This document shows positions 31,544 through 39,997 of a stretch of 64,000 nt of DNA, piece by piece. Position 1 is the first letter of the stretch; every line of letters begins with the position of its first letter. Both the position numbers and the translations under genes were made by a program. The notes under the pieces were generated by a model. It was not told the origin of the DNA. It saw only the letters and a program-made list of their open reading frames with translations, and did no database searches. Source of the DNA: Fluviicola sp. (lineage in GTDB: Bacteria; Bacteroidota; Bacteroidia; Flavobacteriales_D; Crocinitomicaceae); contig JARWZO010000019.1 in assembly GCA_029866325.1 (NCBI GenBank), positions 372,001 through 436,000 on the forward strand. Direction: 5' to 3'.

Positions 31544-32406
31544 TACAACATCCAAGTATCGGAATATTCCATTCTTCGAATATCATATGTTAAATAAAAA
31601 TCGAAATTCATTTCTCTTTTGAACAATTCAAAGACAGCAGAATTGTAGCCTGCTTTTTCTAAATAAAAGCCAATAACTTGGTGATATGGATAAATGAAAT
31701 TAAGCTCTTCAAGGTAAGAAAACAGCATTTCAATATTCAATCTCTCTTTCGCTATTTTGAAAGCCTCAAGAACTTCAAATACTCCTCCAGCATAAACCGG
31801 TCTGACAGCGATATCTATCATTGTTCTTTCCAAATTTGTGTATTCGAAGCATTGATTATTATTTATTCTTCTAATTACGCCTAGTTTATCTGTGAATTTA
31901 CCATTCGTTAAAATGATTTTTTTATCATTAAATGAAAATGTTAAAGAACTCTTTCTTTGACTACCCTTAAATGTTTTATCAATTTTTTCCTGTGTCAAAC
32001 TAGATTCATTATTATCTATATTAATCGATCTATTATGTTCAAAGTTCAAATAAATAGTTTTAGGGATTTGTAGCGTAAGTTGGTGCAAAAATAAGGCTGA
32101 GTAATAGGCGTAGTAAGAATTACTCTTCAATCCTGACATTATTGTATATTCATCTTCAATTTTCCACGAATATAAAATTTTGGTTTCGTTGTAATTATCC
32201 AAAATTTTATATTCAAGAACCTTTTCTCTTTTTATTAAAAAATCTAGCACCTGTCTGGCTGTTCTTGTTGCTGGAATTTTCCAATCGTATTGATTTCTAT
32301 TAAAAATATCGACAAACTTCCTGTACGTAAATGATTTAAAATCAGAGTTATCAAAAAAAAACTCCATTACACCCAAGCTCGAATCCAATTTATTTTTTCT
32401 TGGCAT
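31525..32406 (-). CDS. AbiEi-like antitoxin/regulator, convergent with the AbiEii gene
   Basis: 293 residues from ATG 32406 (MPRKNKLDSS); an in-frame start at 32457 would put translation inside the proximal operator, so it is rejected. N-terminal winged-helix-like part (YRKFVDIFNRN, ARQVLDFLIKREKV), then the AbiEi core: SYYAYYSALFLHQLT, PKTIYLNFEHN, and the highly typical YTNLERTMIDIAVRP near residue 200. Family knowledge: it represses its own promoter and neutralises the toxin. Two promoter/palindrome units lie upstream. AT-rich, probably acquired together with the toxin gene. Confidence 0.83.
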   Translation of the reverse strand: MPRKNKLDSSLGVMEFFFDNSDFKSFTYRKFVDIFNRNQYDWKIPATRTARQVLDFLIKREKVLEYKILDNYNETKILYSWKIEDEYTIMSGLKSNSYYAYYSALFLHQLTLQIPKTIYLNFEHNRSINIDNNESSLTQEKIDKTFKGSQRKSSLTFSFNDKKIILTNGKFTDKLGVIRRINNNQCFEYTNLERTMIDIAVRPVYAGGVFEVLEAFKIAKERLNIEMLFSYLEELNFIYPYHQVIGFYLEKAGYNSAVFELFKREMNFDFYLTYDIRRMEYSDTWMLYYPKGI

Positions 32407-32431
32407 GACTAAAATTTTAAAGACTTTTATA

Positions 32432-32589
32432 CAAAGCATATATGCTTTGTATATCAAAGTTAATGATTTTTTCAGTAAAATGCAATTATTTTACTCTAAT
32501 TAAAAGAAAAAATGAATTCAATTATGATTATATGATTAAAGCATATATGCTTTAATCACAAAGTTAACGTTTTAAAATTTAATGTGCAA
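32432..32589 (-). promoter_or_regulatory. Two identical promoter-plus-palindrome units of the AbiEi-like gene
   Basis: Unit 1: TTG at 32483-32485, 20 bases, TAACTTTG at 32455-32462, then the 18-base palindrome around AAAGCATATATGCTTT (32432-32449). Unit 2: TTG at 32587-32589, 20 bases, TAACTTTG at 32559-32566, then a 24-base palindrome with the same core (32534-32557). The palindrome centres are 105 bases apart, about ten helical turns. Confidence 0.75.
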
Positions 32590-32695
32590 GATGAAAATTC
32601 ACACTATAATCGGGCCTAAACAATCATTCTACGTGAATAAATGTTTCTAAAGTAGATCGCAACTCAAAAATAAATTTTATTCAAAAGCAAAATTA

Positions 32696-32703
32696 TATCT
32701 TTG
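32696..32703 (+). promoter_or_regulatory. -7 promoter element of the acetyltransferase gene, fixing its start codon
   Basis: TATCTTTG matches TAnnTTTG exactly. It overlaps the upstream in-frame TTG at 32701, so that codon cannot be the start; ATG 32737 gives a leader of about 27 bases. No clear TTG is seen at -33. Confidence 0.5.
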
Positions 32704-32736
32704 ATTCAATCCAATAAAAGCCTATCTCCTTCAAAC

Positions 32737-33249
32737 ATGCAACTCCAAACCCAACGTCTCCTCCTCAAACCCTTGTCGAAACAAGAACTTCAACTCTATG
32801 TTCTCGACGATTATTCACTCGAACAATCGTTGAATCTGATTTGCGGTTCCCGAACGGTAACTGACCGTGTAAAAAACGCTATTGAAACCAAAATAATTCC
32901 ACGATTAACCGGGCAGGTTCCGCATGACTGGTATCTTACTTTTTGGACGGTCATCCATAAAGAACAACAGGTTATGGTCGCTGATGTGTGTTTTAAGGGA
33001 GAACCAAACGCACGAGGTGAGATAGAAACCGGCTATGGTACTTATCCCGATTTTCAGCAAAACGGATTCATGACCGAAGCTGTTGGTGGAATTATTGATT
33101 GGGCTTTTCAACAAGAAGGTGTAAAAGCCATTCTGGCGGAAACAGATCCCGAAAATGTGGCTTCGCACCGGATATTGGAAAAAAACAAGTTTACGGTTCA
33201 ACATCGAACAGCCGACAATATCAGATGGCGGTTGGCTAAAAGCGAATAG
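32737..33249 (+). CDS. GNAT-family N-acetyltransferase (RimJ/RimL-like)
   Basis: 170 residues. Starts MQLQTQRLLLKPL, the usual beginning of RimJ/RimL-type enzymes. Acetyl-CoA-binding loop is in the region QQNGFMTEAVGGIIDWAF (motif A, with Gly-Phe-Met replacing the more common Gly-x-Gly), then ILAETDPENVASHRILEKNKF (motif B) split in the usual way. The acceptor, a protein N-terminus or small molecule, is unknown. It is a single gene. Confidence 0.85.
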   Translation: MQLQTQRLLLKPLSKQELQLYVLDDYSLEQSLNLICGSRTVTDRVKNAIETKIIPRLTGQVPHDWYLTFWTVIHKEQQVMVADVCFKGEPNARGEIETGYGTYPDFQQNGFMTEAVGGIIDWAFQQEGVKAILAETDPENVASHRILEKNKFTVQHRTADNIRWRLAKSE

Positions 33250-33314
33250 ACCATTCATCGACCGAATTTTTTTTTAGGTAGATTCGCAGACACACGCTCT
33301 CAATTCAACAAATT

Positions 33315-33902
33315 ATGAGATCATCGTTTTCTTTTTTGTGCACCACAATTCTGCTGATAGCCGTTCTTGCTTCCTGCACCATCGAAAAACGACTTTACCA
33401 ACCCGGATACCATGTAGAATGGAACAAACGTCTCCACTCGGTTTCCGAAACTGAACCGTTAACCGAAAAACAGTTGTCGGATCAGCTTATTCACGCAGAT
33501 AAACAGCATTCGGAAACCATTCTTGCCACTCCTACTTCGGAAGCAACCACAAAAGCTCGGGTGTTGTCGGAAACTATTTCGCAAACTCAAGATCGGGTTT
33601 TGAATACTTCAGAAAGCGCAACAGTAACAAATACCACAAACTCAGATCAGCAAACGAAACCCCTGAATGAAACACTTGAACGAAAATCAACACTCGAAAA
33701 AGCAAGTAACAGGCCGGGTTCCCCAAGCTCCAGCCCGTTTAAACGTGGATTGATGTTTATTCTGATTGGATTGTTATTAGTTGGCGCCGGTTTTTTGTTC
33801 AGCAGTGCTACCGGTCCACTAGGCACAGTTTTTCTGATTCTTATTGTTTTAGTTGGATTGATTATAATAACTGTAGGACTTTTCATTATGACCTTCGGAT
33901 AA
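33315..33902 (+). CDS. Lipoprotein-like membrane protein with C-terminal helices
   Basis: 195 residues. Signal peptide with a lipobox (AVLASC, Cys at ~residue 21) followed by TIEKRLYQPGYHVEW, a segment seen in a family of bacteroidete proteins of unknown function. Residues ~40-140 are low-complexity, rich in Thr, Ser, Gln and Glu. Two hydrophobic helices (GLMFILIGLLLVGAGFLF and VFLILIVLVGLIIITVGLF) end the protein. Combination of a lipid anchor and terminal helices suggests an inner-membrane location. Function unknown. Confidence 0.72.
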   Translation: MRSSFSFLCTTILLIAVLASCTIEKRLYQPGYHVEWNKRLHSVSETEPLTEKQLSDQLIHADKQHSETILATPTSEATTKARVLSETISQTQDRVLNTSESATVTNTTNSDQQTKPLNETLERKSTLEKASNRPGSPSSSPFKRGLMFILIGLLLVGAGFLFSSATGPLGTVFLILIVLVGLIIITVGLFIMTFG

Positions 33903-34025
33903 GTGTTAGCACATGCTCATCGACGTGATTGTTCGTTCAGTTGGATGAACACATCCTCAAATCCTACTTTTAGAATGGTGAATTGAAAACCGGCAGAAAT
34001 CGCACTATTTTAGGGGAATTAGTCC

Positions 34026-34084
34026 CACGTAATATTGCAAATTTACGTGCGCATATTGACCCCGTAAATTTGCAATATTACGTG
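34026..34084. repeat. Dispersed CGTAATATTGCAAATTTACG hairpin (copy 2)
   Basis: CACGTAATATTGCAAATTTA plus CG (34026-34047) pairs exactly with its reverse complement at 34063-34084, loop 15 bases. Same core as copy 1 at 18326. Confidence 0.9.
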
Positions 34085-34154
34085 CCTTCTTTTAACACCG
34101 ATTTCTGATCCGAAAACAGTCAATCCATTCCTCCCGAAATTCGTATTTTTGCTC

Positions 34155-34409
34155 ATGCGATTGATCGGTCGGTTTTTCAGTTTCTTTCTTATCATCCCGG
34201 TAAAAATTTACCAATGGGTAATCAGTCCGATCTTACCCAATAGTTGCCGTTACGACCCCACATGCTCGGCCTACATGATAGAAGCGCTAAAGGTTCACGG
34301 ACCGTTGAAAGGTTTGTGGCTCGGTAGCAAACGCATTAGTCGTTGTCATCCATGGGGCGGACATGGCTATGACCCTGTTCCCGAAAAAGGGAAGTGTAAA
34401 CATAATTGA
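34155..34409 (+). CDS. yidD: Membrane protein insertion efficiency factor YidD
   Basis: 84 residues from ATG 34155 ([11 protein letters not shown]). The conserved YidD/haemolysin domain is complete: [21 protein letters not shown] split over residues ~18-38, [10 protein letters not shown], and [18 protein letters not shown]-terminal amphipathic membrane-associated helix. Family knowledge: it helps YidC-dependent insertion of inner-membrane proteins. It is apart from the rpmH-rnpA-yidC cluster in this window, which is common in Bacteroidota. Confidence 0.95.
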   Translation: MRLIGRFFSFFLIIPVKIYQWVISPILPNSCRYDPTCSAYMIEALKVHGPLKGLWLGSKRISRCHPWGGHGYDPVPEKGKCKHN

Positions 34410-34444
34410 TGTTGGATGCTTGATTTTTGATTAATTTAGTCACA

Positions 34445-34612
34445 ATGAAAAAATCAAATCCAACTTCAGTTGCCGGAATTATCCCCATGTCAGCCGAGAC
34501 AAAACAACGCATTGCCGTTGTTGCCGAGAAGTTGCGTTCCAAAGAATTGTTCATCCAAAAAACAAACGAAGCAAAAAAAGCAATGGCTTCTGTTTCTTCG
34601 CTTCCGTTTTAG
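34445..34612 (+). CDS. Small hypothetical protein (55 residues)
   Basis: Begins MKKSNPTSVAGIIPMSAETK and continues with a charged amphipathic helix (RIAVVAEKLRSKELFIQKTNEAKK). No family recognised. It lies 35 bases after yidD and ends 11 bases before the convergent LRR gene. The Lys/Glu/Ala-rich helix looks like real coding sequence, and it could be a small antitoxin-like protein, but no partner gene is present. Confidence 0.45.
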   Translation: MKKSNPTSVAGIIPMSAETKQRIAVVAEKLRSKELFIQKTNEAKKAMASVSSLPF

Positions 34613-34623
34613 TTTCAAGTCGC

Positions 34624-35532
34624 TTAAAGATCAATGTAAAGATCGGGTAATCCGTCTCTTAGCCAATTAACGGTATCAGCAGAAAGAAATGTGTGCCGTA
34701 AATCAATGTATTCCAACCATTTCATTTCCAACAATTCTTCCGGTAAGGTAGTCAGATTGTTTTCTCCGGTGTAGAACTCACTCAATGAGGTCAGTTGGGC
34801 AATCCCGGCAGGCAATTCAGTCAACCTGTTCTCTGATAAAAAAAGCTTTTTCAGATTTGACAGTTCAAACAAAGCATCTGAAATATGAGCTATTTTATTG
34901 TCAGTGAGATTCAGGCAGACCATCTTTTTGAGCAATGCAATGGAATCGGGAATTTCCTGAATGCCATTCTCCCACAAAAACAGATATTCCAGTTGCGGCA
35001 TTGTGAAAATGAAATCCGGAATTTTATCCAGCTTACAAGCATTCAAACTCAACCCATTCAGTTGTTTCAATGAGGCAATAACCACTGGCAGCTCACTAAA
35101 TTCACACCCTTCCAAATGCAATTCCTGAAGCTTTGTCAAGCGCTTGATTTCATCGGGAATTCGGGTAAAAGGATTATCGTATAAACGCAATTGTTCCAAA
35201 TCTGTCAGTTCAAAAATCCCAGCCGGTATTTCCGTTAGACCATTGTTGGATAAATCAAGTTCTTTCAGGTTAGGAAGCTGCTTTAACCAATTCGGAATTT
35301 CCTTGACCGAACAATCTCTTAAACTCAACGATTCAAGATTTTTCAACGTTGTAATCTTCTTAGGTATTTCGGTCAACCGCTTGTCATTGATGTAAATATG
35401 GTAAACTTTCTCAGGTTTTGCTTTGAATGCCTCTTCAAACGAAGAATAATATATTTTTCGCGGATCTGTTTCTTGTGCGGTCAGTAAAGTTGAAATGCCA
35501 ATGGACAATAGCAAATAAATGAACTTTTTCAT
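34624..35532 (-). CDS. Secreted leucine-rich-repeat protein
   Basis: 302 residues. Signal peptide ending LLTAQ (~residue 19), a short domain (YYSSFEEAFKAKPEKVYHI) and about ten 23-residue leucine-rich repeats of the LxxLxxLxLxxNxLxxIPxxI type from residue ~60 to ~290 (LKELDLSNNGLTEIP, LKKLFLSENRLTELP and others). The repeats form a curved solenoid used for protein binding. No further domain, so a surface or periplasmic recognition protein is likely. Target unknown. Monocistronic. Confidence 0.88.
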   Translation of the reverse strand: MKKFIYLLLSIGISTLLTAQETDPRKIYYSSFEEAFKAKPEKVYHIYINDKRLTEIPKKITTLKNLESLSLRDCSVKEIPNWLKQLPNLKELDLSNNGLTEIPAGIFELTDLEQLRLYDNPFTRIPDEIKRLTKLQELHLEGCEFSELPVVIASLKQLNGLSLNACKLDKIPDFIFTMPQLEYLFLWENGIQEIPDSIALLKKMVCLNLTDNKIAHISDALFELSNLKKLFLSENRLTELPAGIAQLTSLSEFYTGENNLTTLPEELLEMKWLEYIDLRHTFLSADTVNWLRDGLPDLYIDL

Positions 35533-35587
35533 TAAATTGAGTATCAGTTATAATTAATGAACCAACTTGATTTAGTAACACCTCCTT

Positions 35588-36088
35588 TTATTCCGAAAGC
35601 GAAAACAACATTCCTTCCACATCCGTTCCTTTTTCAGTAGCCGACCATTTCACGGCTTCAAACTTCATGCTGGTTCCGTCTTTGAACACCATTTCTACAA
35701 TCACCAAGCGGTGTTTACTGATGAAACGAAACAATGAAAACTGAACGCCATCGTGCACGCGCAAGGCTTTTACGTTTTGGTAATTGATCGAATACTCCAC
35801 TCTGCCTTTGAGCGAAATCAATTCTGTTTTTTGCCGCGTTACCACGATTCTTCCTTGCGGCACATACCCTTTAAAAAAGGCGTTCAACAACCAATCCAGC
35901 AGAAAAACAAGTGCCATTCCTCCTACATTAAATTGCCAGTTTTCCAACGGGGTAAAATTGGGTATGAATCCGAACCCGAAAAAGAGCACCAACGAACAAT
36001 AGAAAAAGAATCCCGCCATATTGGTCCATAACGGAAGTGTCGATTTTGCCCAGGTAAATGTGGCGGTTGAAGGAAACGTTTTGGCCAT
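35588..36088 (-). CDS. Hypothetical membrane protein with two helices
   Basis: 166 residues. Two hydrophobic helices near the N-terminus (MAGFFFYCSLVLFFGFGFI and WQFNVGGMALVFLLDWLLNAF) are followed by a ~100-residue cytosolic beta-rich domain (GRIVVTRQKTELISLKG, YQNVKALRVHDG, RLVIVEMVFKDGTSMKF) that resembles bacterial PH-like folds. That fold suggestion is weak. The gene is divergent from the creD-linked operon, sharing a ~95-base intergenic region. Confidence 0.6.
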   Translation of the reverse strand: MAKTFPSTATFTWAKSTLPLWTNMAGFFFYCSLVLFFGFGFIPNFTPLENWQFNVGGMALVFLLDWLLNAFFKGYVPQGRIVVTRQKTELISLKGRVEYSINYQNVKALRVHDGVQFSLFRFISKHRLVIVEMVFKDGTSMKFEAVKWSATEKGTDVEGMLFSLSE

Positions 36089-36159
36089 GTGATCGCTTAA
36101 AGAATGTTAAAATTACTTTTTTTGATGTGAAAATCAGTTCGGTTTCAAAATTTGCATTT

Positions 36160-36176
36160 ACTTTGTAATTCAAAGT
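36160..36176 (+). promoter_or_regulatory. Operator candidate for the HTH_34 regulator (site 1)
   Basis: ACTTTG TAATT CAAAGT, followed by TCTTTTA. The same element, as a perfect 19-base palindrome, precedes creD at 37117. It lies nine bases before the ATG at 36185. Confidence 0.6.
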
Positions 36177-36184
36177 TCTTTTAT

Positions 36185-36802
36185 ATGGAAGACCAACGAT
36201 ACATCGATCAACTCAAAGACATCCGCAATATCATGGATCGCTCCTCGCGATTTCTATCACTTTCGGGCTTATCAGGCGTGCTTGCCGGAGTGTATGCTAT
36301 TTGTGGTGCAATTGCCGTGCATTTCATTATTCAACATCGCTCCTACTTGTATATAACGCTCGAAAGCAAAGAGTTTCGTCAAATCGTTGCCATTGCCTTT
36401 GCCGTAATTGTGCTTTCTCTTTCCACCGGCGTTATTCTTTCGTCCAGAAAAGCTAAAAAACGTGGCGAGAAAATCTGGAACAAAAGCAGCCAGCGCATGC
36501 TCATCAACTTGTTCATTCCACTTACAACCGGCGGCATTTTCGGAATCTTATTGCTGAAAGAAGAACATTACGGACTCATCGCACCTGTGACACTCATCTT
36601 TTACGGACTCGCATTGGTCAACGCCAGTAAGTATACCTTCGAAACCTTGCGTTCGCTCGGAATTGCATTTGTAATACTAGGTCTGGTCAATACAGGTTTC
36701 CCCGGTTACGGACTGTATTTCTGGGCTTTAGGATTTGGAGTATTGCATATTCTTTACGGTACGATAATGTATCTTAAATTTGACCGAAAACAAGCCGATT
36801 GA
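36185..36802 (+). CDS. Multi-spanning membrane protein of the creD module
   Basis: 205 residues from ATG 36185 (MEDQRYIDQLKDI); the frame upstream lies in the operator. Six hydrophobic helices are visible (for example LSGVLAGVYAICGAIAVHF, IVAIAFAVIVLSLSTGVIL, LFIPLTTGGIFGILLL, LGIAFVILGLVNTGF, YFWALGFGVLHILYG). The soluble N-terminus is SSRFLSLSGLSG. The family is regularly found ahead of an HTH_34 regulator and CreD in Bacteroidota; biochemical role unknown. The stop overlaps the TTG start of the regulator (TTGA). Confidence 0.78.
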   Translation: MEDQRYIDQLKDIRNIMDRSSRFLSLSGLSGVLAGVYAICGAIAVHFIIQHRSYLYITLESKEFRQIVAIAFAVIVLSLSTGVILSSRKAKKRGEKIWNKSSQRMLINLFIPLTTGGIFGILLLKEEHYGLIAPVTLIFYGLALVNASKYTFETLRSLGIAFVILGLVNTGFPGYGLYFWALGFGVLHILYGTIMYLKFDRKQAD

Positions 36803-37098
36803 AGCACGTTATCTCACATATCAATAAAGCATTCGATCACCGCATTCGGCTGGGGATAATGTCTGTATTGATGGTAAACGAGTGGATCGAATTTACCACC
36901 ATGAAAGAACTGCTCGAGGTGACGGATGGCAACTTAGCCAGTCATGTAAAAGCCCTGGAACAAGAAGAATTTATTGTGGTGACAAAACAATTTATCGGTA
37001 AAAAACCCAACACACGCTATGCTGCAACAGCAGCGGGCAAACTAGCTTTTGAACAGCATCTCAACGCATTGGAACAATTAATCAAACAAAGTAGATAG
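36799..37098 (+). CDS. Winged-helix transcriptional regulator (HTH_34 type)
   Basis: 99 residues from a TTG start that overlaps the upstream stop codon. One winged-helix domain: AFDHRIRLGIMSVLMVNEW, FTTMKELLEVTDGNLASHVKALEQ with the recognition helix, and a wing VTKQFIGKKPNTRYAATAAGKLAF. The family (PF13601) is MarR/ArsR-like and usually autoregulatory. Two palindromic ACTTTG-x5-CAAAGT sites, before its own operon and before creD, are the likely targets. The ligand is unknown. Confidence 0.87.
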   Translation: MKHVISHINKAFDHRIRLGIMSVLMVNEWIEFTTMKELLEVTDGNLASHVKALEQEEFIVVTKQFIGKKPNTRYAATAAGKLAFEQHLNALEQLIKQSR

Positions 37099-37116
37099 TC
37101 CTTTTTTTTAACCCTT

Positions 37117-37135
37117 AACTTTGAATTTCAAAGTT
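37117..37135 (+). promoter_or_regulatory. Operator candidate for the HTH_34 regulator (site 2), overlapping a -7 element
   Basis: Perfect 19-base palindrome AACTTTGAATTTCAAAGTT. Its left arm forms the -7 match TAACTTTG (37116-37123), so binding would block the creD promoter. It lies 18 bases before ATG 37154. Confidence 0.65.
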
Positions 37136-37153
37136 CTTTTAAATCAATTAACC

Positions 37154-38518
37154 ATGGAAACAACACAGTATCAACCGGAACAACAATTACCCAACGGATT
37201 TTCGAAATTTATGCGCTCACACACCGCGCGTTTTATAATCGTTGGAATCATTTCTCTGCTTCTATTAGTGCCGCTCTCGCAACTCGGATTCCTGATTGAG
37301 GAACGGCAAGAACGGCAAAACGATGTAGTTGATCAATTGAAAACAGAATGGGGCGGTCCGGTGGCTTATTACGGAATTGTGATGAAAGTTCCGGTGACGG
37401 AAATCGTACACTGGGAGGAAGCCGGTAAAAACCAAATGAAAGTCCCACACACCGAACACAATCAGCATGTCGCTTACATTTATCCCGAATGGAGCAGCGA
37501 AGAACTGAATACGGTGGTGACGGAAAAGTACCGCGGTATTTTCAGCACGCCAACTTTCACTGCCGACATCAAAGGAAAAGCGCGTTTCAATCTAGCCGAT
37601 TTTCTAAAAAACAATCCCAATCGCATGATCGATTGGAAGCATACGCAGATAGGCTTTATTACCGACCCTGAAACCAATTTCAAACGCATCGACGCCATAC
37701 GTTTTTTGGGGAAATCGCTGCCCGTAAATGAACAGCGACTTGTCGGAACAGATGATTTGACCATCAATACAACCTCATCATTTTCATTCGACCCGATAGC
37801 CCATACTGTTGTTGAAGTTCAAGTAAATACTGCCATCAACGGTAGTCAGTCGGTTCACTACCAATCACTCGCCAACGAATCGACCATGAAACTGGCATCC
37901 AACTGGAACGATCCGGCATTCGAAGGAACCTGGCTGCCACAAGGAGATGCATTACACATTTCCGAAAAAGGATTCACCGGCACTTGGAATTCAATGAAAA
38001 TCGGAAGTGGAAAAAGTGAATTACATCTAGACGGAATAACGCGATTTGCCAAAAATTACTCCGATATCCGATTCATTAAAATGGTGGATCATTACCAGCT
38101 CAACGAACGCACCATCAAATACGGATTGTTGGTACTTGTGCTCACATTTGCGGTATTTTTTCTGATTCAAATCGTTGGAAAAGTGACTGTTCATCCGCTG
38201 CATTATTTTATGATCGGTTTGGCATTACTGTTATTCTATTCCCTACTGCTTTCCTTCTCTGAGCAAGTTGGTTTCATACCGGCTTACATCATTGCTGCTA
38301 CTACCATTGTAGTATTGATTGTCTGGTACGCTAAGTCGATTTTGAAATCACTGAAATTTGCATTCATGAGCGGAACCAGTCTCATGCTCTTATATGCATT
38401 CCTGCTTGTAATCGTGAATCTGGAGATCTACGCCCTAATTGTGGGAAGCATCGGATTGCTCTTTGTATTGGCTGCGATCATGTCTGTGACCCGAAAAATA
38501 AACTTCGAAACCACCTAA
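37154..38518 (+). CDS. creD: CreD-family inner-membrane protein
   Basis: 454 residues from ATG 37154 (METTQYQPEQQLPNGF); the longer frame would start within the operator. One N-terminal membrane helix (ARFIIVGIISLLLLVPLSQLG split), a ~270-residue periplasmic region with RGIFSTPTFTADIKGKARF and SFSFDPIAHTVVEVQVN, then five helices in the last 130 residues beginning YGLLVLVLTFAVFFLIQI. The family is linked to envelope integrity and to the CreBC regulon in enterobacteria; here it is under a winged-helix regulator instead. Terminator at 38537. Confidence 0.9.
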   Translation: METTQYQPEQQLPNGFSKFMRSHTARFIIVGIISLLLLVPLSQLGFLIEERQERQNDVVDQLKTEWGGPVAYYGIVMKVPVTEIVHWEEAGKNQMKVPHTEHNQHVAYIYPEWSSEELNTVVTEKYRGIFSTPTFTADIKGKARFNLADFLKNNPNRMIDWKHTQIGFITDPETNFKRIDAIRFLGKSLPVNEQRLVGTDDLTINTTSSFSFDPIAHTVVEVQVNTAINGSQSVHYQSLANESTMKLASNWNDPAFEGTWLPQGDALHISEKGFTGTWNSMKIGSGKSELHLDGITRFAKNYSDIRFIKMVDHYQLNERTIKYGLLVLVLTFAVFFLIQIVGKVTVHPLHYFMIGLALLLFYSLLLSFSEQVGFIPAYIIAATTIVVLIVWYAKSILKSLKFAFMSGTSLMLLYAFLLVIVNLEIYALIVGSIGLLFVLAAIMSVTRKINFETT

Positions 38519-38536
38519 ATTATGGTTAAGAAAGAG

Positions 38537-38572
38537 AAGCCTTCGGAATATCACTTTTTCGGAGGCTTTTTT
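38537..38572 (+). terminator. Terminator of creD
   Basis: AAGCCT / AGGCTT stem with an inner CGGA/TTCGG extension, followed by six T, 19 bases after the stop. Confidence 0.75.
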
Positions 38573-38605
38573 ATGCTCATTTATAAACAACGATTTGTAG
38601 TGAAC

Positions 38606-38640
38606 TAAAAAACCTCCAGAGCCATGACGCGTCTGAAGGT
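38606..38640 (-). terminator. Terminator of the minus-strand gene at 38685
   Basis: On the minus strand ACCTTCAGA pairs with TCTGGAGGT (one mismatch) and is followed by six T. Confidence 0.75.
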
Positions 38641-38684
38641 CTTTGATCTAAGCCACAAAAACGTGGCTGAACAGGTGTTCTTTG

Positions 38685-39815
38685 TTATCTGGTGGTGGTA
38701 TATTTTCGTGATCGGGTGATATTGATTCCCAGTGATAGGCCGTAGGTAGTTCCGTATTTATTGAACGAAGCGTAGGCATTCAACGGCACATTCAACGCTC
38801 CCGGACGAAAGGTTTTACCAATTCCAACTACAAAATTGGAAGAGAAATAAGCGGCTCCGCGGGTATCCGGTCGGTCTGAATAGTTAAACTGATCGGCATT
38901 CAGCACACCGGCATTGGCAAGGTCGGAAAACGTGCGGAATGTACCGTCGTATTCGGTGGTTCCCGACAACAATTTTTTCATACTCAGCGAAGGTCCCATC
39001 GCAATTTCCCAGGCGCCTTTTCCAAAGCGAATGCCGTGTAAAATTGCCAATGAAGGCACAGGAGTTCCATGTTCAATTCCGGCCACGTTACCAACAAACT
39101 CAAATAATGCGCTAAAATTTTCACTCCCCACATATTGTTTTTCCAGCTGATAACCGATGTTAAACAAGATCGGAACGCCTCCTACTCCGCCCTGATCTTC
39201 CGGACGGGTAAAAAAATCGGAGTTTTCTTCTGTCACAATGGCAATTCCCATGCGGGGACCGGAATTGTTCATTTTACCTAAACCGGTCGAAGCGGCAGGA
39301 TTGTCTTTAAAAATCAACGATTTAGACGCATAAAGGTCAGCCTCTATTTTCAACATGCGGTTGATCATAATATCCGTCATGCGATTCAACTCACGCGGTT
39401 GATTTTCAAACTGTTCAATCTCATTTTGAACAATTTCGCCTGTGTTGACATCCACAATTTTCATCGAAATAAGAATGCGATCTCCCAAACCGTCGTAACT
39501 GGCGCTCATCGCAAAATCGGCATTTAGTTCTTTCCCCGTTCGGATCAGGCACTCCTTGCCCATGCAGGTTTTCACTTTGTCAAGACCAATTTTCTCGGCC
39601 ACATCGTAGCGGTCGTTCACCACATATTTCTTGGAATTGACCAATGATTTGTAAATAATTGAACGCAAAATCTCGTCGTTGAACGAAATGCCGCGCACTT
39701 CGATTCCGCCGATTACCATTGAAGGAAGTGCGGTCTCGGTAGTTTCTTGCGCCTTCGATTTACCAATTGCGCCGATGATGAATACGATCAAAATTACTAG
39801 TCGACTTGTTTTCAT
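38685..39815 (-). CDS. Secreted protein with a CsgG/TolB-like N-terminal domain and a beta-rich C-terminal half
   Basis: 376 residues from ATG 39815 (MKTSRLVILIVFIIG, signal peptide ending SKAQ); the frame upstream to 39893 lacks a signal peptide. Residues ~25-160 resemble the nucleotide-free Rossmann-like fold of CsgG/DUF4384 proteins: KYVVNDRYDVAEKIG, CLIRTGKELNADFAMSASYDGLGDRILISMKIVDVNTGEIV. The second half has outer-membrane-like strands (GAAYFSSNFVVGIGKTF, AYASFNKYGTTYGLSLGINI). Probably an envelope lipid-free protein assembled at the outer membrane; function unknown. Confidence 0.7.
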   Translation of the reverse strand: MKTSRLVILIVFIIGAIGKSKAQETTETALPSMVIGGIEVRGISFNDEILRSIIYKSLVNSKKYVVNDRYDVAEKIGLDKVKTCMGKECLIRTGKELNADFAMSASYDGLGDRILISMKIVDVNTGEIVQNEIEQFENQPRELNRMTDIMINRMLKIEADLYASKSLIFKDNPAASTGLGKMNNSGPRMGIAIVTEENSDFFTRPEDQGGVGGVPILFNIGYQLEKQYVGSENFSALFEFVGNVAGIEHGTPVPSLAILHGIRFGKGAWEIAMGPSLSMKKLLSGTTEYDGTFRTFSDLANAGVLNADQFNYSDRPDTRGAAYFSSNFVVGIGKTFRPGALNVPLNAYASFNKYGTTYGLSLGINITRSRKYTTTR

Positions 39816-39979
39816 CTGTTTGAGTTTTAAGTTTGCGCAACAAAGTTGGCGAGATCGTAGCTCGCATAAAAATGAAAAAGTGCCACTTCGCAATCGAGAG
39901 TTGCGATAATCCGTACAGCAGAAACAGTTGGAATTGCATTCATTAATTCAACTAAATTTTATTAGTTTGACTAAAAAGC

Positions 39980-39997
39980 GTTCGTAATATTGCGAAC
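39980..39997. repeat. Short hairpin related to the CGTAATATTGC family (copy 3)
   Basis: GTTCGTAATATTGCGAAC folds on GTTCG/CGAAC and shares the CGTAATATTGC word; the following AAATTTGCGAATTCGCG adds a second half. The 39816-40131 gap otherwise has an AACTAA/TTAGTT hairpin near 39950 and no gene. Confidence 0.65.
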
